Positions 8,686 through 16,305 of a DNA stretch of 40,371 bases are shown here, one piece after another (positions within the stretch are counted from its first letter, which is position 1; each line of letters starts with the position of its first letter). This DNA is from Bacillota bacterium. GTDB lineage: Bacteria; Bacillota; Clostridia; Oscillospirales; Acutalibacteraceae. Where the stretch lies: positions 1 to 40,371 of the forward strand of contig JAETPP010000007.1 of assembly GCA_021771115.1 (NCBI GenBank), written 5' to 3'. Below the pieces are notes generated by a model. The model did no database searches, was not told the DNA's origin, and saw only the letters and a list, made by a program, of their open reading frames with translations. The position numbers and the translations under genes were made by a program.

Positions 8686-9768
8686 TCAGCGCCCGGTGGC
8701 GCCGTAATAGTCCCGGACAAACCGCTCCATGCGCTTCGCTTCCGCTTCGGTATCCGCCCAGGTTTTGATGAACAGCCCCTCCGGTTCCAGATGCTCTACG
8801 AGATACTTCAAATCGTCAAAATGGCGTGCCTCGATCCACGCTGTTTTTCCGGCCTCCTGGATCTTTTTCAGATAAGGCGTCCAGAATTCCGCAGACTGCC
8901 GGAAGGGCGTGGCCTGCACCTGCACGCCTGTCAGCTTATCCAGCGTCAGAATGGCATCCAAATGGCGAACCGCGTTTTCCCCATCCAGATGGAACAGCGT
9001 GCGGGGGTGAAACTCCACCGTTTTTTGCAGCGTTTCCATGATGAATTCCTGAAAGAATTCCTCGGAGAGCATCACAATGAAATCGTTGGAAATATAGTAC
9101 CAGGGCACATCGCTGTATACGCCCAGCCAGTTGGTGCTGCCGTGCTGATACTGAAGGGTCTGCTGTTCAAAAATGCTGTACACCTTCTTGAACAGCTCAA
9201 AATGGGCGTTTGCCACACGGTGGACTGAATCCGGATCGTCATACAGCTCCATACAGAGGTTTTCCGGGCCGATCAGGGAAGACACGCCGTCATACAGGGT
9301 ATTGAAGGGGATCATCCCGATGATGTAATCCACGCCGTCCGGAGATTCGGGGTTGCGGGCGTCGTTTACGTAGATATCCAGCGCCTTTTTCTGGAGAATA
9401 TAGTCGGGGTTATCCGGCTTGAAGGAAAAATCTGTAAATTCGGAAAGAGTCTTATCCATGTGGACAGCCCAGGCGCTGGTCTCATTGATCTCGATCTTCA
9501 GACCCAGCATGGAGGTGGCCACATCAAAGCCCAGATCAGGCAGATAGTAGGGGTAAGCTTCGCCGCCGAAATAGCTGTTTACGAAGCTTGCCCGGGCGGC
9601 GCGGCAGTGATAGGAAAAATCGTACCACCGGTCCTTGCAGACGCCGGGGTCAATTTCCACCTGGTGGTCTGCCGGGGCGGTCACGTGCAGGATAGGAGTG
9701 CGGTTTTTCCGCGTCCAGTATTCCTCGTACCGCTGTCTTCTGGCGTCCCAGTCGCTGACATTGATCAT
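8686..9768 (-). CDS. URO-D-like superfamily protein (first of a pair)
   Basis: This 360-residue protein belongs to the same superfamily as its downstream neighbour but is clearly diverged from it. Motifs typical of this group are LCMELYDDPDSVHRV, FIVMLSEEFFQEFIMETL, LFHLDGENAVRHLDAIL and IEARHFDDLKYLVE. The HLDG and RHLD segments resemble barrel-mouth motifs of URO-D-fold methyltransferase relatives. The ATG at 9768 has AAAGGTGAG about 7 nt upstream; a GTG at 9780 is a weaker alternative. It is the first gene after the solute-binding protein, separated from it by a hairpin region. Such paired URO-D-like genes next to LplB/YtcP-type importers recur in Firmicutes from my general knowledge, without a proven reaction. 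Function is unassigned. Confidence 0.8.
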   Translation of the reverse strand: MINVSDWDARRQRYEEYWTRKNRTPILHVTAPADHQVEIDPGVCKDRWYDFSYHCRAARASFVNSYFGGEAYPYYLPDLGFDVATSMLGLKIEINETSAWAVHMDKTLSEFTDFSFKPDNPDYILQKKALDIYVNDARNPESPDGVDYIIGMIPFNTLYDGVSSLIGPENLCMELYDDPDSVHRVANAHFELFKKVYSIFEQQTLQYQHGSTNWLGVYSDVPWYYISNDFIVMLSEEFFQEFIMETLQKTVEFHPRTLFHLDGENAVRHLDAILTLDKLTGVQVQATPFRQSAEFWTPYLKKIQEAGKTAWIEARHFDDLKYLVEHLEPEGLFIKTWADTEAEAKRMERFVRDYYGATGR

Positions 9769-9818
9769 ATGCGTTCTCACCTTTCTTTCCTTGGAAAAAT
9801 TTCAAAAGAGCCATACTA

Positions 9819-9862
9819 CTAAAATGGCTTCATCCATTTTAGAAAAAACAGATGAAGCCATT
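9819..9862 (-). other. Two overlapping, mutually exclusive hairpins after the solute-binding protein gene
   Basis: A 12-bp perfect stem pairs 9823-9834 with 9851-9862. A competing 9-bp perfect stem pairs 9819-9827 with 9834-9842. Both use 9823-9827, so only one can form at a time. On the transcribed minus strand the long stem is followed only by TTTTAG, so it is at best a leaky terminator. Its place just after the binding-protein gene suggests it protects the upstream mRNA and lowers expression of the URO-D pair. Confidence 0.55.
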
Positions 9863-9896
9863 CAGCAGTTTCAAATTTGCGTGCTTCAGAATTTAG

Positions 9897-9920
9897 CTTG
9901 GAAGCTTACTTGGAAGCTTT
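9897..9920. repeat. Tandem 12-bp duplication across a stop codon
   Basis: Two adjacent near-identical copies (9897-9908 and 9909-9920, CTTGGAAGCTT plus A or T) span the end of the solute-binding protein gene. The stop codon (9906-9908) lies inside the second copy as read on the minus strand, so the duplication repeats the last Ala-Ser-Lys codons after the stop. Confidence 0.75.
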
Positions 9921-11513
9921 CCATGCCTCCAGCTGAGACTTGACCTCTTCGATCACCTTATCGACGCCGGCCTGAGTCAGCTGAGTGCGATACTCTTCCA
10001 CAGCTTCCTCCACGGGCTTGGTGCTCTTGCCCAGCATCAGCTGGTTGCCATAGGTGGAGTTCACGTTGGAGATAGCGGAGATCTCAGCGGAAACATTGGT
10101 GGCGTCAAACGCGAAGCCGATATAGGGATCGTCATGGGCGATCTTGTCCCATTCCTTGTTCTGCACTGCTCTGCGGGGATCCTCAGAAGCAAAGGGCAGG
10201 TTCAGGCGGTCGTTTCTCAGGGACCAGGAGCAGAATCCGCCGGCATCCACAGCCTCGTCATAGGTGGCGGCAGTTGTTACGGTGCCGTCAACCAGATCGT
10301 ACTGTCTGCCTTCAATACCCATCTGCAGCAGGCGATAGTAACGCTCATCTGTCATGAACTTTTCAATGAGCATCAGAGCTCTGTCGGGATGATCGGAGGT
10401 GGAGCTGATGGCGCAGATGTTCTCGGTGCAGGGCATTCTCTTCATCTTGTCATTGTCGAGAGTATAGCACCAGAAGTTGGTGTCTACATCCGGACCCAAG
10501 CTGCCGGCCGGGCTCTTGATGGAGCCGTAAGCGCCGGTCCAGTCGGGCTGGTGGGTGATGAAAGCGCCGCTGTTGTTGGCCAGGAAGTTATCCTTATCGT
10601 CCTTGGCGGAAGCAGCCATAACGTCCTTGGACCAGTAGCCCTTGTCGGACCACTCCTTCATCTTCTTGCACCACTCCATGAACTCGTCGGTGTAAGCGGG
10701 GTGGAAGATGTCGTCATACTTTTCCAGGCTGGTAGCTGCCAGGCTCAGTTCGCCCTGGTTGATGCCCGGAACCTCGGGCCACCAGGTACCGGTGGTTGCA
10801 AGGAACGTTCTGTACATGTCGTTTGCCAGACCGGCGTTGCCGTTTAACGGAACGATGCCGTCTGCCAGGCAGGCGTCAAAGTAAGCTTCGGCGGTCTCGA
10901 AGGAATTGATCTCGGGAATGTTGTACTTCTCCTGATAATCCTGTCTGGTAACAAGGCCATAGGCGTTGAACGCCACATACAGGGTGGGAACGCCGTATAC
11001 CTTGCCGTTCACAGAAACATAATCCCAGTATCTCTCAGGAACCTCGGCCTTCAGGTCGGGAACCAGGTCGATCAGATCGGTGATGTCGGCCAGAGCGCCG
11101 TCAGCGGCGATATCCCAATAGGAAGCCGCGAATGTGGGAGAAGCCTCCACGATATCGAACTTTTCGCCGGAAGCGAAGAGCAGCGGATACTTGGTGGCAA
11201 CATCGCCCCAGTCAATATACTTGACTTCCAGTGTGCAGTTCAGCTCTTCTTCCGCCATCTTGTTGACTTCGGCAAGAATATCCGGGTTTGCCACGCCTTC
11301 GCTGCCGTACATATAGTAGGACAGCGTCACCTTTTCGGAAATGTCCCGCTCCGGAGCTGTGCCGGTGTTCGAGGTAGAGGACGTGCCGCCCTCTGCCTTA
11401 GACGAGTTGGCAGGGGTGCTGCTCTGATTGTTGTTAGAGCCGCAGCCGGCGGTCGCTATGACCAGCATCGCCACTGCCAAAAGCAGAGAAAGAATTCTTT
11501 TTGCCTTCTTCAT
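9906..11513 (-). CDS. Sugar ABC transporter solute-binding lipoprotein
   Basis: The 535-residue precursor has a signal peptide (KKAKRILSLLLAVAMLVIATAGC) with lipobox ATAGC, so the lipidated Cys is near residue 24, followed by a Ser/Thr/Asn-rich linker to about residue 55. The mature part is an LplA/YtcQ-type extracellular solute-binding domain (YYMYGSEG, FASGEKFDIVEA, VNGKVYGVPT). The C-terminus matches the DUF3502-like region of these proteins (EEYRTQLTQAGVDKVIEEVKSQLEAWK). It would capture oligosaccharides at the outer face of the membrane and deliver them to the two permeases encoded just upstream. The start at 11513 has a strong GGAGG site. In Listeria the analogous lin1841 product binds sophoro-oligosaccharides; the same ligand here is inferred from neighbours, not from binding residues. 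Confidence 0.93.
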   Translation of the reverse strand: MKKAKRILSLLLAVAMLVIATAGCGSNNNQSSTPANSSKAEGGTSSTSNTGTAPERDISEKVTLSYYMYGSEGVANPDILAEVNKMAEEELNCTLEVKYIDWGDVATKYPLLFASGEKFDIVEASPTFAASYWDIAADGALADITDLIDLVPDLKAEVPERYWDYVSVNGKVYGVPTLYVAFNAYGLVTRQDYQEKYNIPEINSFETAEAYFDACLADGIVPLNGNAGLANDMYRTFLATTGTWWPEVPGINQGELSLAATSLEKYDDIFHPAYTDEFMEWCKKMKEWSDKGYWSKDVMAASAKDDKDNFLANNSGAFITHQPDWTGAYGSIKSPAGSLGPDVDTNFWCYTLDNDKMKRMPCTENICAISSTSDHPDRALMLIEKFMTDERYYRLLQMGIEGRQYDLVDGTVTTAATYDEAVDAGGFCSWSLRNDRLNLPFASEDPRRAVQNKEWDKIAHDDPYIGFAFDATNVSAEISAISNVNSTYGNQLMLGKSTKPVEEAVEEYRTQLTQAGVDKVIEEVKSQLEAWKASK

Positions 11514-11545
11514 GATTTTTCCTCCATTTATGAAATATGGTATTT

Positions 11546-11573
11546 ATTCGCAAGGCCGTTTCGGCCGACGAAT
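11546..11573 (-). other. Intercistronic hairpin before solute-binding protein gene
   Basis: Two stacked 5-bp stems (11546-11550 with 11569-11573, and 11554-11558 with 11562-11566) with a TTT loop form a compact hairpin in the 71-nt gap between permease and binding-protein genes. It has no T-run and may be a processing or stability element for the more abundant binding-protein mRNA. Confidence 0.4.
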
Positions 11574-11584
11574 CATGGTGGAAA

Positions 11585-12475
11585 TCAGCCCTTCACAGAG
11601 CCGATGGTAAGTCCTGCCACAAAGTACCGCTGCGCAAAGGGGTACAGCAGGATGATGGGGCCGATGGACATCACGGCGGTGGCCATCTTGATGGATTCCG
11701 AGGGCAGGTTGTTTGTATCCACCTGGATGCCCTGGGCGACCAGGATCTGGATATTCGCCTGGTCCACAATGCGCTTTAAGAAATATTGCAGGGGCCATTT
11801 GGCAGGGGTCTGGATGTACAGCATGGCGTTGTACCATTCGTTCCAGTAGCCCAGCGCGGTAAAGAGGCCAACCGTTGCCAGAGAGGGAACCGCCACCGGC
11901 AGAATGACCTGCCAGTAAATGCGGAAATCGCCTGCGCCGTCTACAATGGCGGCTTCATAGAGAGAATCGGGAATGGACTTGAGGAAATTCCTCATCAGGA
12001 AAATGGACCAGGCGCTGCACAGGCCGGGAATGACCATGGCAAGGATATTGTCCTTCATGCCCAGGTACTTGACCATCAAAATATAGGTGGGCACCAGGCC
12101 GCCGCTGAACAGCGTGGTGAAATACATAAAGAACGAAAAACCGCCCCGGTATCTGAAATCCTTCCGGTTCAGAACATAGCCCGCCATGGACATGATCGCA
12201 AGGCCGCCCACCGTACCGGCCACCGTGATGAAAATGGTCACGCCGTAGGACTGGATCATGGTGGTGGGGTTCTGGAACAGGAACTGATAAGCGCTGAGAG
12301 AAACGTGCTTGGGAATCAGCTTAAAGCCCTCTGTGATGATCTCCTGCTCATCCATAAACGAGGAAATGATCAGCAGTACAAAGGGAAACAGGCACAACAG
12401 AGCGAAAATGCCGGTAGTAATGTAGGCGATCGCCTTAAATACAAGACCGTCCTTTTTGATTTTGCTTGTAGTCAT
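11585..12475 (-). CDS. Sugar ABC transporter permease, YtcP/LplC type
   Basis: This 296-residue inner-membrane protein has several hydrophobic segments starting at about residue 13 (AIAYITTGIFALLCLFPFVLLIISSF). The EAA loop that docks the ATPase is present: EAAIVDGAGDFRIYWQVILP, near residues 190-209. The segment AQRYFVAGLTIGSVKG at the C-terminus is characteristic of the carbohydrate-uptake LplC/YtcP group. It forms a heterodimer with the permease encoded 17 nt upstream. The start at 12475 has AAAGGAGGAG. No ATP-binding protein is encoded nearby. Importers of this group usually share a general MsmK-type ATPase encoded elsewhere, which is assumed here. Confidence 0.94.
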   Translation of the reverse strand: MTTSKIKKDGLVFKAIAYITTGIFALLCLFPFVLLIISSFMDEQEIITEGFKLIPKHVSLSAYQFLFQNPTTMIQSYGVTIFITVAGTVGGLAIMSMAGYVLNRKDFRYRGGFSFFMYFTTLFSGGLVPTYILMVKYLGMKDNILAMVIPGLCSAWSIFLMRNFLKSIPDSLYEAAIVDGAGDFRIYWQVILPVAVPSLATVGLFTALGYWNEWYNAMLYIQTPAKWPLQYFLKRIVDQANIQILVAQGIQVDTNNLPSESIKMATAVMSIGPIILLYPFAQRYFVAGLTIGSVKG

Positions 12476-12492
12476 ATTGCTCTTCTCCTCCT

Positions 12493-13428
12493 TTAAAACA
12501 GCGCGTTTTCCGGTTCGATCTTACGCACGATAAAGTTTACGAGAAGCACCAGAATAAGCCCGAACAGCGATTGATAGAAGCCCACCGCCGCGCTTTGCGA
12601 GAAGTTGAACTGCCCGACCAGGCTTCGGAACACAAAGGTATCGATGATATCCGTTTGCGGATACAGCACGGAGTTGGTGCCGATCAGGTTATAGAACAGA
12701 TCGAAGGAGCCCTTCAGAATGCCGCCCAGACTGAAAAGCACCAGCAGGATCACGGTGGATTTCATCATCGGCAGCGTGACATAGCGGATGCGCTGTACCA
12801 GCCCGCAGCCGTCCAGATACGCCGCCTCGTAGATCTCATCGCTGATCCCGGTGATCGTTGCCAGGTACACGATCATGCCGTAGCCGGTCCCGTGCCAAAG
12901 ATTGAACATCACGATGATGTATTTCCAAATTCCCTGATCGGAATAAAACTCGTGAGAATCCATTCCCAGAGAATTCAGAATGGTGTTGATAAAACCATAA
13001 TTGTAATTGAAGAGGTTGTATGCGAAATACCCCACGATAACAAAAGAAATGAAATTGGGCAGCAGCGTCACGGACTGGGTAAACTTTTTGTACCATTTGC
13101 TTGCGATCTCGGAAATCGAGATCGCGAAGAAAAGCTGGAGGAAATTACCCAGGAAGATAAACACCAGATTGTAGAGCACCGTGTTTTTGGTGATTCGCCA
13201 CAGGTCGCCGCTTTTTATCAGGAACTCGAAGTTGCGCAGCCCCACAAACTGACTGCCGAAAATTCCCTTTCCGATGCTGTAGTCCACAAAAGCGATGTAC
13301 GCGCCCGGCATGGGTATGTAGCAGAATACAATGAAAAACACCGTTGCGGGCAGCAGCATCAGGAAAAGTACCCAATGCTTGCGAACTTCTTTACCAAAAT
13401 CCACGAACTTTTGGCCGATCGTTCTCAT
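12493..13428 (-). CDS. Sugar ABC transporter permease, LplB/YtcO type
   Basis: This 311-residue membrane permease is the first gene of the importer operon. The open frame extends to 13470, but ATG 13428 has GAGGAGG at the right distance and gives the usual LplB-like N-terminus (basic residues, then WVLFLMLLPATVFFIVFCYIPM). The EAA-type loop EAAYLDGCGLVQRIRYVTLP is intact. Early sequence FVDYSIGKGIFGSQFVGLRNFEFL is typical of the polysaccharide/oligosaccharide subgroup. The gene is preceded by a TATAAT promoter with a LacI-type operator just downstream of the expected transcription start, so the whole importer operon should be repressed without substrate. It pairs with the downstream YtcP-type permease. 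Confidence 0.94.
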   Translation of the reverse strand: MRTIGQKFVDFGKEVRKHWVLFLMLLPATVFFIVFCYIPMPGAYIAFVDYSIGKGIFGSQFVGLRNFEFLIKSGDLWRITKNTVLYNLVFIFLGNFLQLFFAISISEIASKWYKKFTQSVTLLPNFISFVIVGYFAYNLFNYNYGFINTILNSLGMDSHEFYSDQGIWKYIIVMFNLWHGTGYGMIVYLATITGISDEIYEAAYLDGCGLVQRIRYVTLPMMKSTVILLVLFSLGGILKGSFDLFYNLIGTNSVLYPQTDIIDTFVFRSLVGQFNFSQSAAVGFYQSLFGLILVLLVNFIVRKIEPENALF

Positions 13429-13505
13429 ATGGCTATGCCTCCTCATAGTTTGAACGGGCGCGGCGAACAAGCTTTTGATTTATCTTTTTCTGTGAAAAAG
13501 ATAAG

Positions 13506-13525
13506 AAATGGAAACGTTTCCATTT
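13506..13525. promoter_or_regulatory. LacI-family operator, importer side
   Basis: A perfect 20-bp palindrome is centred on ACGT and contains GGAAACGTTTCC. It lies about 20-40 bases downstream of the predicted start of the importer transcript, a position where a bound repressor blocks elongation or promoter escape. The cognate protein is most likely the regulator at 6320-7354; CcpA-type binding cannot be excluded. Confidence 0.8.
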
Positions 13526-13549
13526 TTGCCGCCGCCTTTATCTGCCGCT

Positions 13550-13577
13550 ATTATACCACGCAATCTGAAAAAATCAA
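13550..13577 (-). promoter_or_regulatory. Promoter of the importer operon
   Basis: On the minus strand TTGATT (13577-13572) and a consensus TATAAT (13555-13550) are 16 nt apart. Transcription would start near 13543 and give a leader of about 115 nt that includes the operator palindrome. Confidence 0.7.
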
Positions 13578-13654
13578 TACTTCTCTCAAATTTCCTTGAT
13601 ACTTATAAATTTTTCTTTATATTTTGTACAGAATGCATAAATCGAATTTCTCTA

Positions 13655-13683
13655 TTGACTTTTCTTTTCTTTTTTACTACCAT
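13655..13683 (+). promoter_or_regulatory. Promoter of the GH35-phosphorylase-GH3 operon
   Basis: TTGACT (13655-13660) and TACCAT (13678-13683) are spaced by 17 nt. The predicted start near 13690 leaves a leader of about 200 nt with no convincing structure. A TGTAAC/GTTACA inverted repeat (13683-13700) begins at the end of the -10 element. An alternative promoter with TTGGAT at 13702 would place the operator in its spacer. Confidence 0.5.
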
Positions 13684-13710
13684 GTAACCAAATTGTTACA
13701 CTTGGATTGT

Positions 13711-13722
13711 GGAAACGTTTCT
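13711..13722. promoter_or_regulatory. LacI-family operator, enzyme side
   Basis: GGAAACGTTTCT shares the 11-base core GGAAACGTTTC with the importer-side operator and lies about 20 bases past the predicted start of the enzyme operon, the same relative position as the first site. The two centres are about 200 bp apart, compatible with cooperative looping (inference). Confidence 0.7.
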
Positions 13723-13896
13723 TTATGTAAACTTGCTTCTTTTTTTCACATTTTCGCATTTCTTTAGTTGTTTCGTCGAACTTTGGCTGCCATTTCCTTC
13801 CAAAAAAGCCAGATCGTCTTTTCCCAGGTGTGGAACAGGCGGCCGGTTTTGCTCATACCATTTTCAGAATCCATCGCAGGAAGAAAGGAGCACAGT

Positions 13897-16305
13897 ATGG
13901 TCACTTTTCAAAACAAGCAGATCCTGATAGACGGAAAGCCCGTCTTCCTTCTTTCCGGGGAATGCCACTACTACCGCCAGCCCCGGGAAAACTGGCCGGT
14001 TCTTCTGAAGGAAGCCCGCGCCATGGGGCTGAACTGCATTTCGAGCTATGTCCCCTGGATCCTTCACGAGGAAAAGGAGGGCGAGTTCAATTTTTCCGGG
14101 AACCTGGATCTCGGCGCTTTTCTGGATCTCTGCGCGGAGCAGGGGTTCTATGTCTTTATCCGTCCCGGCCCCTACATCATGGCGGAGATGAAAAAAGAGG
14201 GCATCCCCTTTTGGGTATCCGAAAAATACCCGGACGCGCTGCCGGTGGGCTTTCACGAGGAAAGGCGGGACAGCAATACCCTGGATTACCTGCACGAGGG
14301 CTATCTCAGCGCCTGCCGAAGCTGGTACCGGGAGGTCATGAAGATCATCGTTCCCCGGCTGCACTCTAACGGCGGCTGCATTATCGGCGTTCAGCTTGAC
14401 AACGAGATCGGTATGCTGAACTGGGTATCGAATTACCCTGTAATGAACGACGGCGTTCTGCGCAGGTTTACTTCCTGGCTGAAGGAAGCGTATCCCGCGG
14501 ATGCCTTACAGGAACGCTATCCCTTCGAGCTTTCTCCCTCCCCCGCCCTGTTTCAGCGCCTTCGGAGCCCTGAGGCCGAATGGGAAGTTCCCTTCCATTT
14601 TGATTACGGGCGCTTCCTCCGGGATTATTACGCGGAATATGTATCCGTGCTCCGCGGATATGCCATAGACTGCGGCGTGCAGGGCGTTCCCTTCTTCCTG
14701 AATATCCACGGCACCGGCTCCGGCCGCATTTTCGATTTTCCGCTGGGCGTCAGCCAGCTTTACAAGGCCTATAACCAGTACGACGATATCATCAGCGGCA
14801 CCGATGTGTACCTGGGCGAGCCGAAGGAAGGCAATTATCAGGACATGTATGTGTGCAACGCCGTCACCGATGCCATGAACTACGGCGGCCGCCCTCTGAC
14901 CTCCATTGAGTTTCAGAGCAGCGACGGGGCTTACTGCTCTATGAACGGCATGCGCAATCATCCCACCGCTCCCGCCCACCAGCTGCTGCTGTGCCTGTCC
15001 CAGGACGCCCGCATGATCAGCTACTATGTGTTCTCCGGCGGCGAAAACTATCCTCTTCGCTATCCCCGGGGAGACGGCGACGACCGCATGGCGTTTACCG
15101 GCCAGCTCCATGGGCTCAATTCCCCCATCGGGCCGGACGGCAGCCGGAGCTATGCTTTCCCCCACATCAGCCGGGCGGCCCGGGCCATCCACGCCCTGGC
15201 GCCGCTGACGGCCTCCGCCTCCCAAAAACGGGACGGCCTTGTGATGGCCTATCTCCCGGACTATTTCCTCACCGAGCTCTGCGACCCCAAGGGCGGCCCG
15301 ATCAAGGAGATCCAGGCAAACCTGCGGGAGCTGCGGTGTGCCGGGGCCATCGACAACGTGGTGCGGGGCATCCTCGGCACAGGCTGCCGCTTCTCCGGCA
15401 TGGAAATAAACGACGCGCTGAAAGAGACCGATCAGGCGGTTTTCCTTCTCTCCGCCCGCTATATGGCGAAGGACACTCAGGAAAAGCTGCTCCGCTTTGC
15501 AGAGCAGGGCGGCCGCCTGCTGCTGTACGGCGAGCTGCCTCAGTTTGACCTGGAAGGCGCACCCTGCACCGTGCTCTGCGACGGGCTGGGGCTTTCCCAG
15601 CCAACCTATGAAACGGAGTGGATGCCCCGGCACTTTGTTCTGACCCGGGGCGCCGGCCCTTGCGAGGGCTTAGTGACAGATCTGCCCTGCACGCGGGCGC
15701 AGGATTTTGCACGAAACGGTTCCCAATGGCTTTCCACTGTAGGAGAACCCGATAAAATGTGCGCCTTTGCCCAGTCCGTGGGCAGCGGGCGCGTCTTTGC
15801 CGTGACCTGCGATTATCCCGCCCAGTCCGATTTCTGGAAAAAGGCACTGGAATATTTGGGCGTTTCGCCTTCCATCACTCAGAGCGAGGCCCGGGGCGGC
15901 GTGTATGTATCCCGCTCCTGCGGGGAGGATGGTCAGGAGTTCTTCGTGATCCTGAACCTGGACGCCCAGGAAAAGACCGTGGATATCACCGTAGACGGCG
16001 AAACGGTTTTCCCTTCCCTGTTCCTGACGGAAAAGCGGGGAATGCTGCTGCCCCGGCATGTGAAGCTCGGCTGCGGGGAGATCGAGTTCTCCACGGCGGA
16101 GCTTCTGGGAGAAGAGCCTGACGCCCTGCGCTTCGGGCTGACGCAGAAATCGGACACCATCATTCTGAACACCGCAAGAAAGCTGGTTCCCCAGCCCGGC
16201 GTTCAGGTTCAGACGGAAAACGGCAAGACAGTGATCCGCATTGAAAAGGACGCCCGCATCACGCCGGAAATCGTACTGGAATTTGAGAAGGAGGAAGAAA
16301 AATGA
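13897..16305 (+). CDS. GH35-family glycosidase (or beta-1,2-glucosyltransferase)
   Basis: This 802-residue protein has a GH35 (beta/alpha)8 domain in its first half: GKPVFLLSGECHYYRQPRENW, NCISSYVPWILHE and IRPGPYIMAEM. The acid/base is predicted as E170 in VQLDNEIG and the nucleophile as E338 in LTSIEFQSSDG. No signal peptide is seen. The ATG at 13897 with GAAAGGAG upstream is preferred over an earlier in-frame ATG at 13768. Most GH35 enzymes are beta-galactosidases. The neighbours here act on beta-glucosides, and the GH35 protein IALB_1185 of Ignavibacterium album, found in a beta-1,2-glucan cluster, is a glucosyltransferase on beta-1,2-glucooligosaccharides. That activity is a serious alternative. 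The gene overlaps the next by 4 nt. Confidence 0.85.
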   Translation: MVTFQNKQILIDGKPVFLLSGECHYYRQPRENWPVLLKEARAMGLNCISSYVPWILHEEKEGEFNFSGNLDLGAFLDLCAEQGFYVFIRPGPYIMAEMKKEGIPFWVSEKYPDALPVGFHEERRDSNTLDYLHEGYLSACRSWYREVMKIIVPRLHSNGGCIIGVQLDNEIGMLNWVSNYPVMNDGVLRRFTSWLKEAYPADALQERYPFELSPSPALFQRLRSPEAEWEVPFHFDYGRFLRDYYAEYVSVLRGYAIDCGVQGVPFFLNIHGTGSGRIFDFPLGVSQLYKAYNQYDDIISGTDVYLGEPKEGNYQDMYVCNAVTDAMNYGGRPLTSIEFQSSDGAYCSMNGMRNHPTAPAHQLLLCLSQDARMISYYVFSGGENYPLRYPRGDGDDRMAFTGQLHGLNSPIGPDGSRSYAFPHISRAARAIHALAPLTASASQKRDGLVMAYLPDYFLTELCDPKGGPIKEIQANLRELRCAGAIDNVVRGILGTGCRFSGMEINDALKETDQAVFLLSARYMAKDTQEKLLRFAEQGGRLLLYGELPQFDLEGAPCTVLCDGLGLSQPTYETEWMPRHFVLTRGAGPCEGLVTDLPCTRAQDFARNGSQWLSTVGEPDKMCAFAQSVGSGRVFAVTCDYPAQSDFWKKALEYLGVSPSITQSEARGGVYVSRSCGEDGQEFFVILNLDAQEKTVDITVDGETVFPSLFLTEKRGMLLPRHVKLGCGEIEFSTAELLGEEPDALRFGLTQKSDTIILNTARKLVPQPGVQVQTENGKTVIRIEKDARITPEIVLEFEKEEEK

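Noticed and set aside
13683-13700. TGTAAC/GTTACA inverted repeat as a third regulator site
   Set aside because: It is imperfect in the centre, overlaps the -10 region and occurs once; kept only as a remark in the promoter entry.
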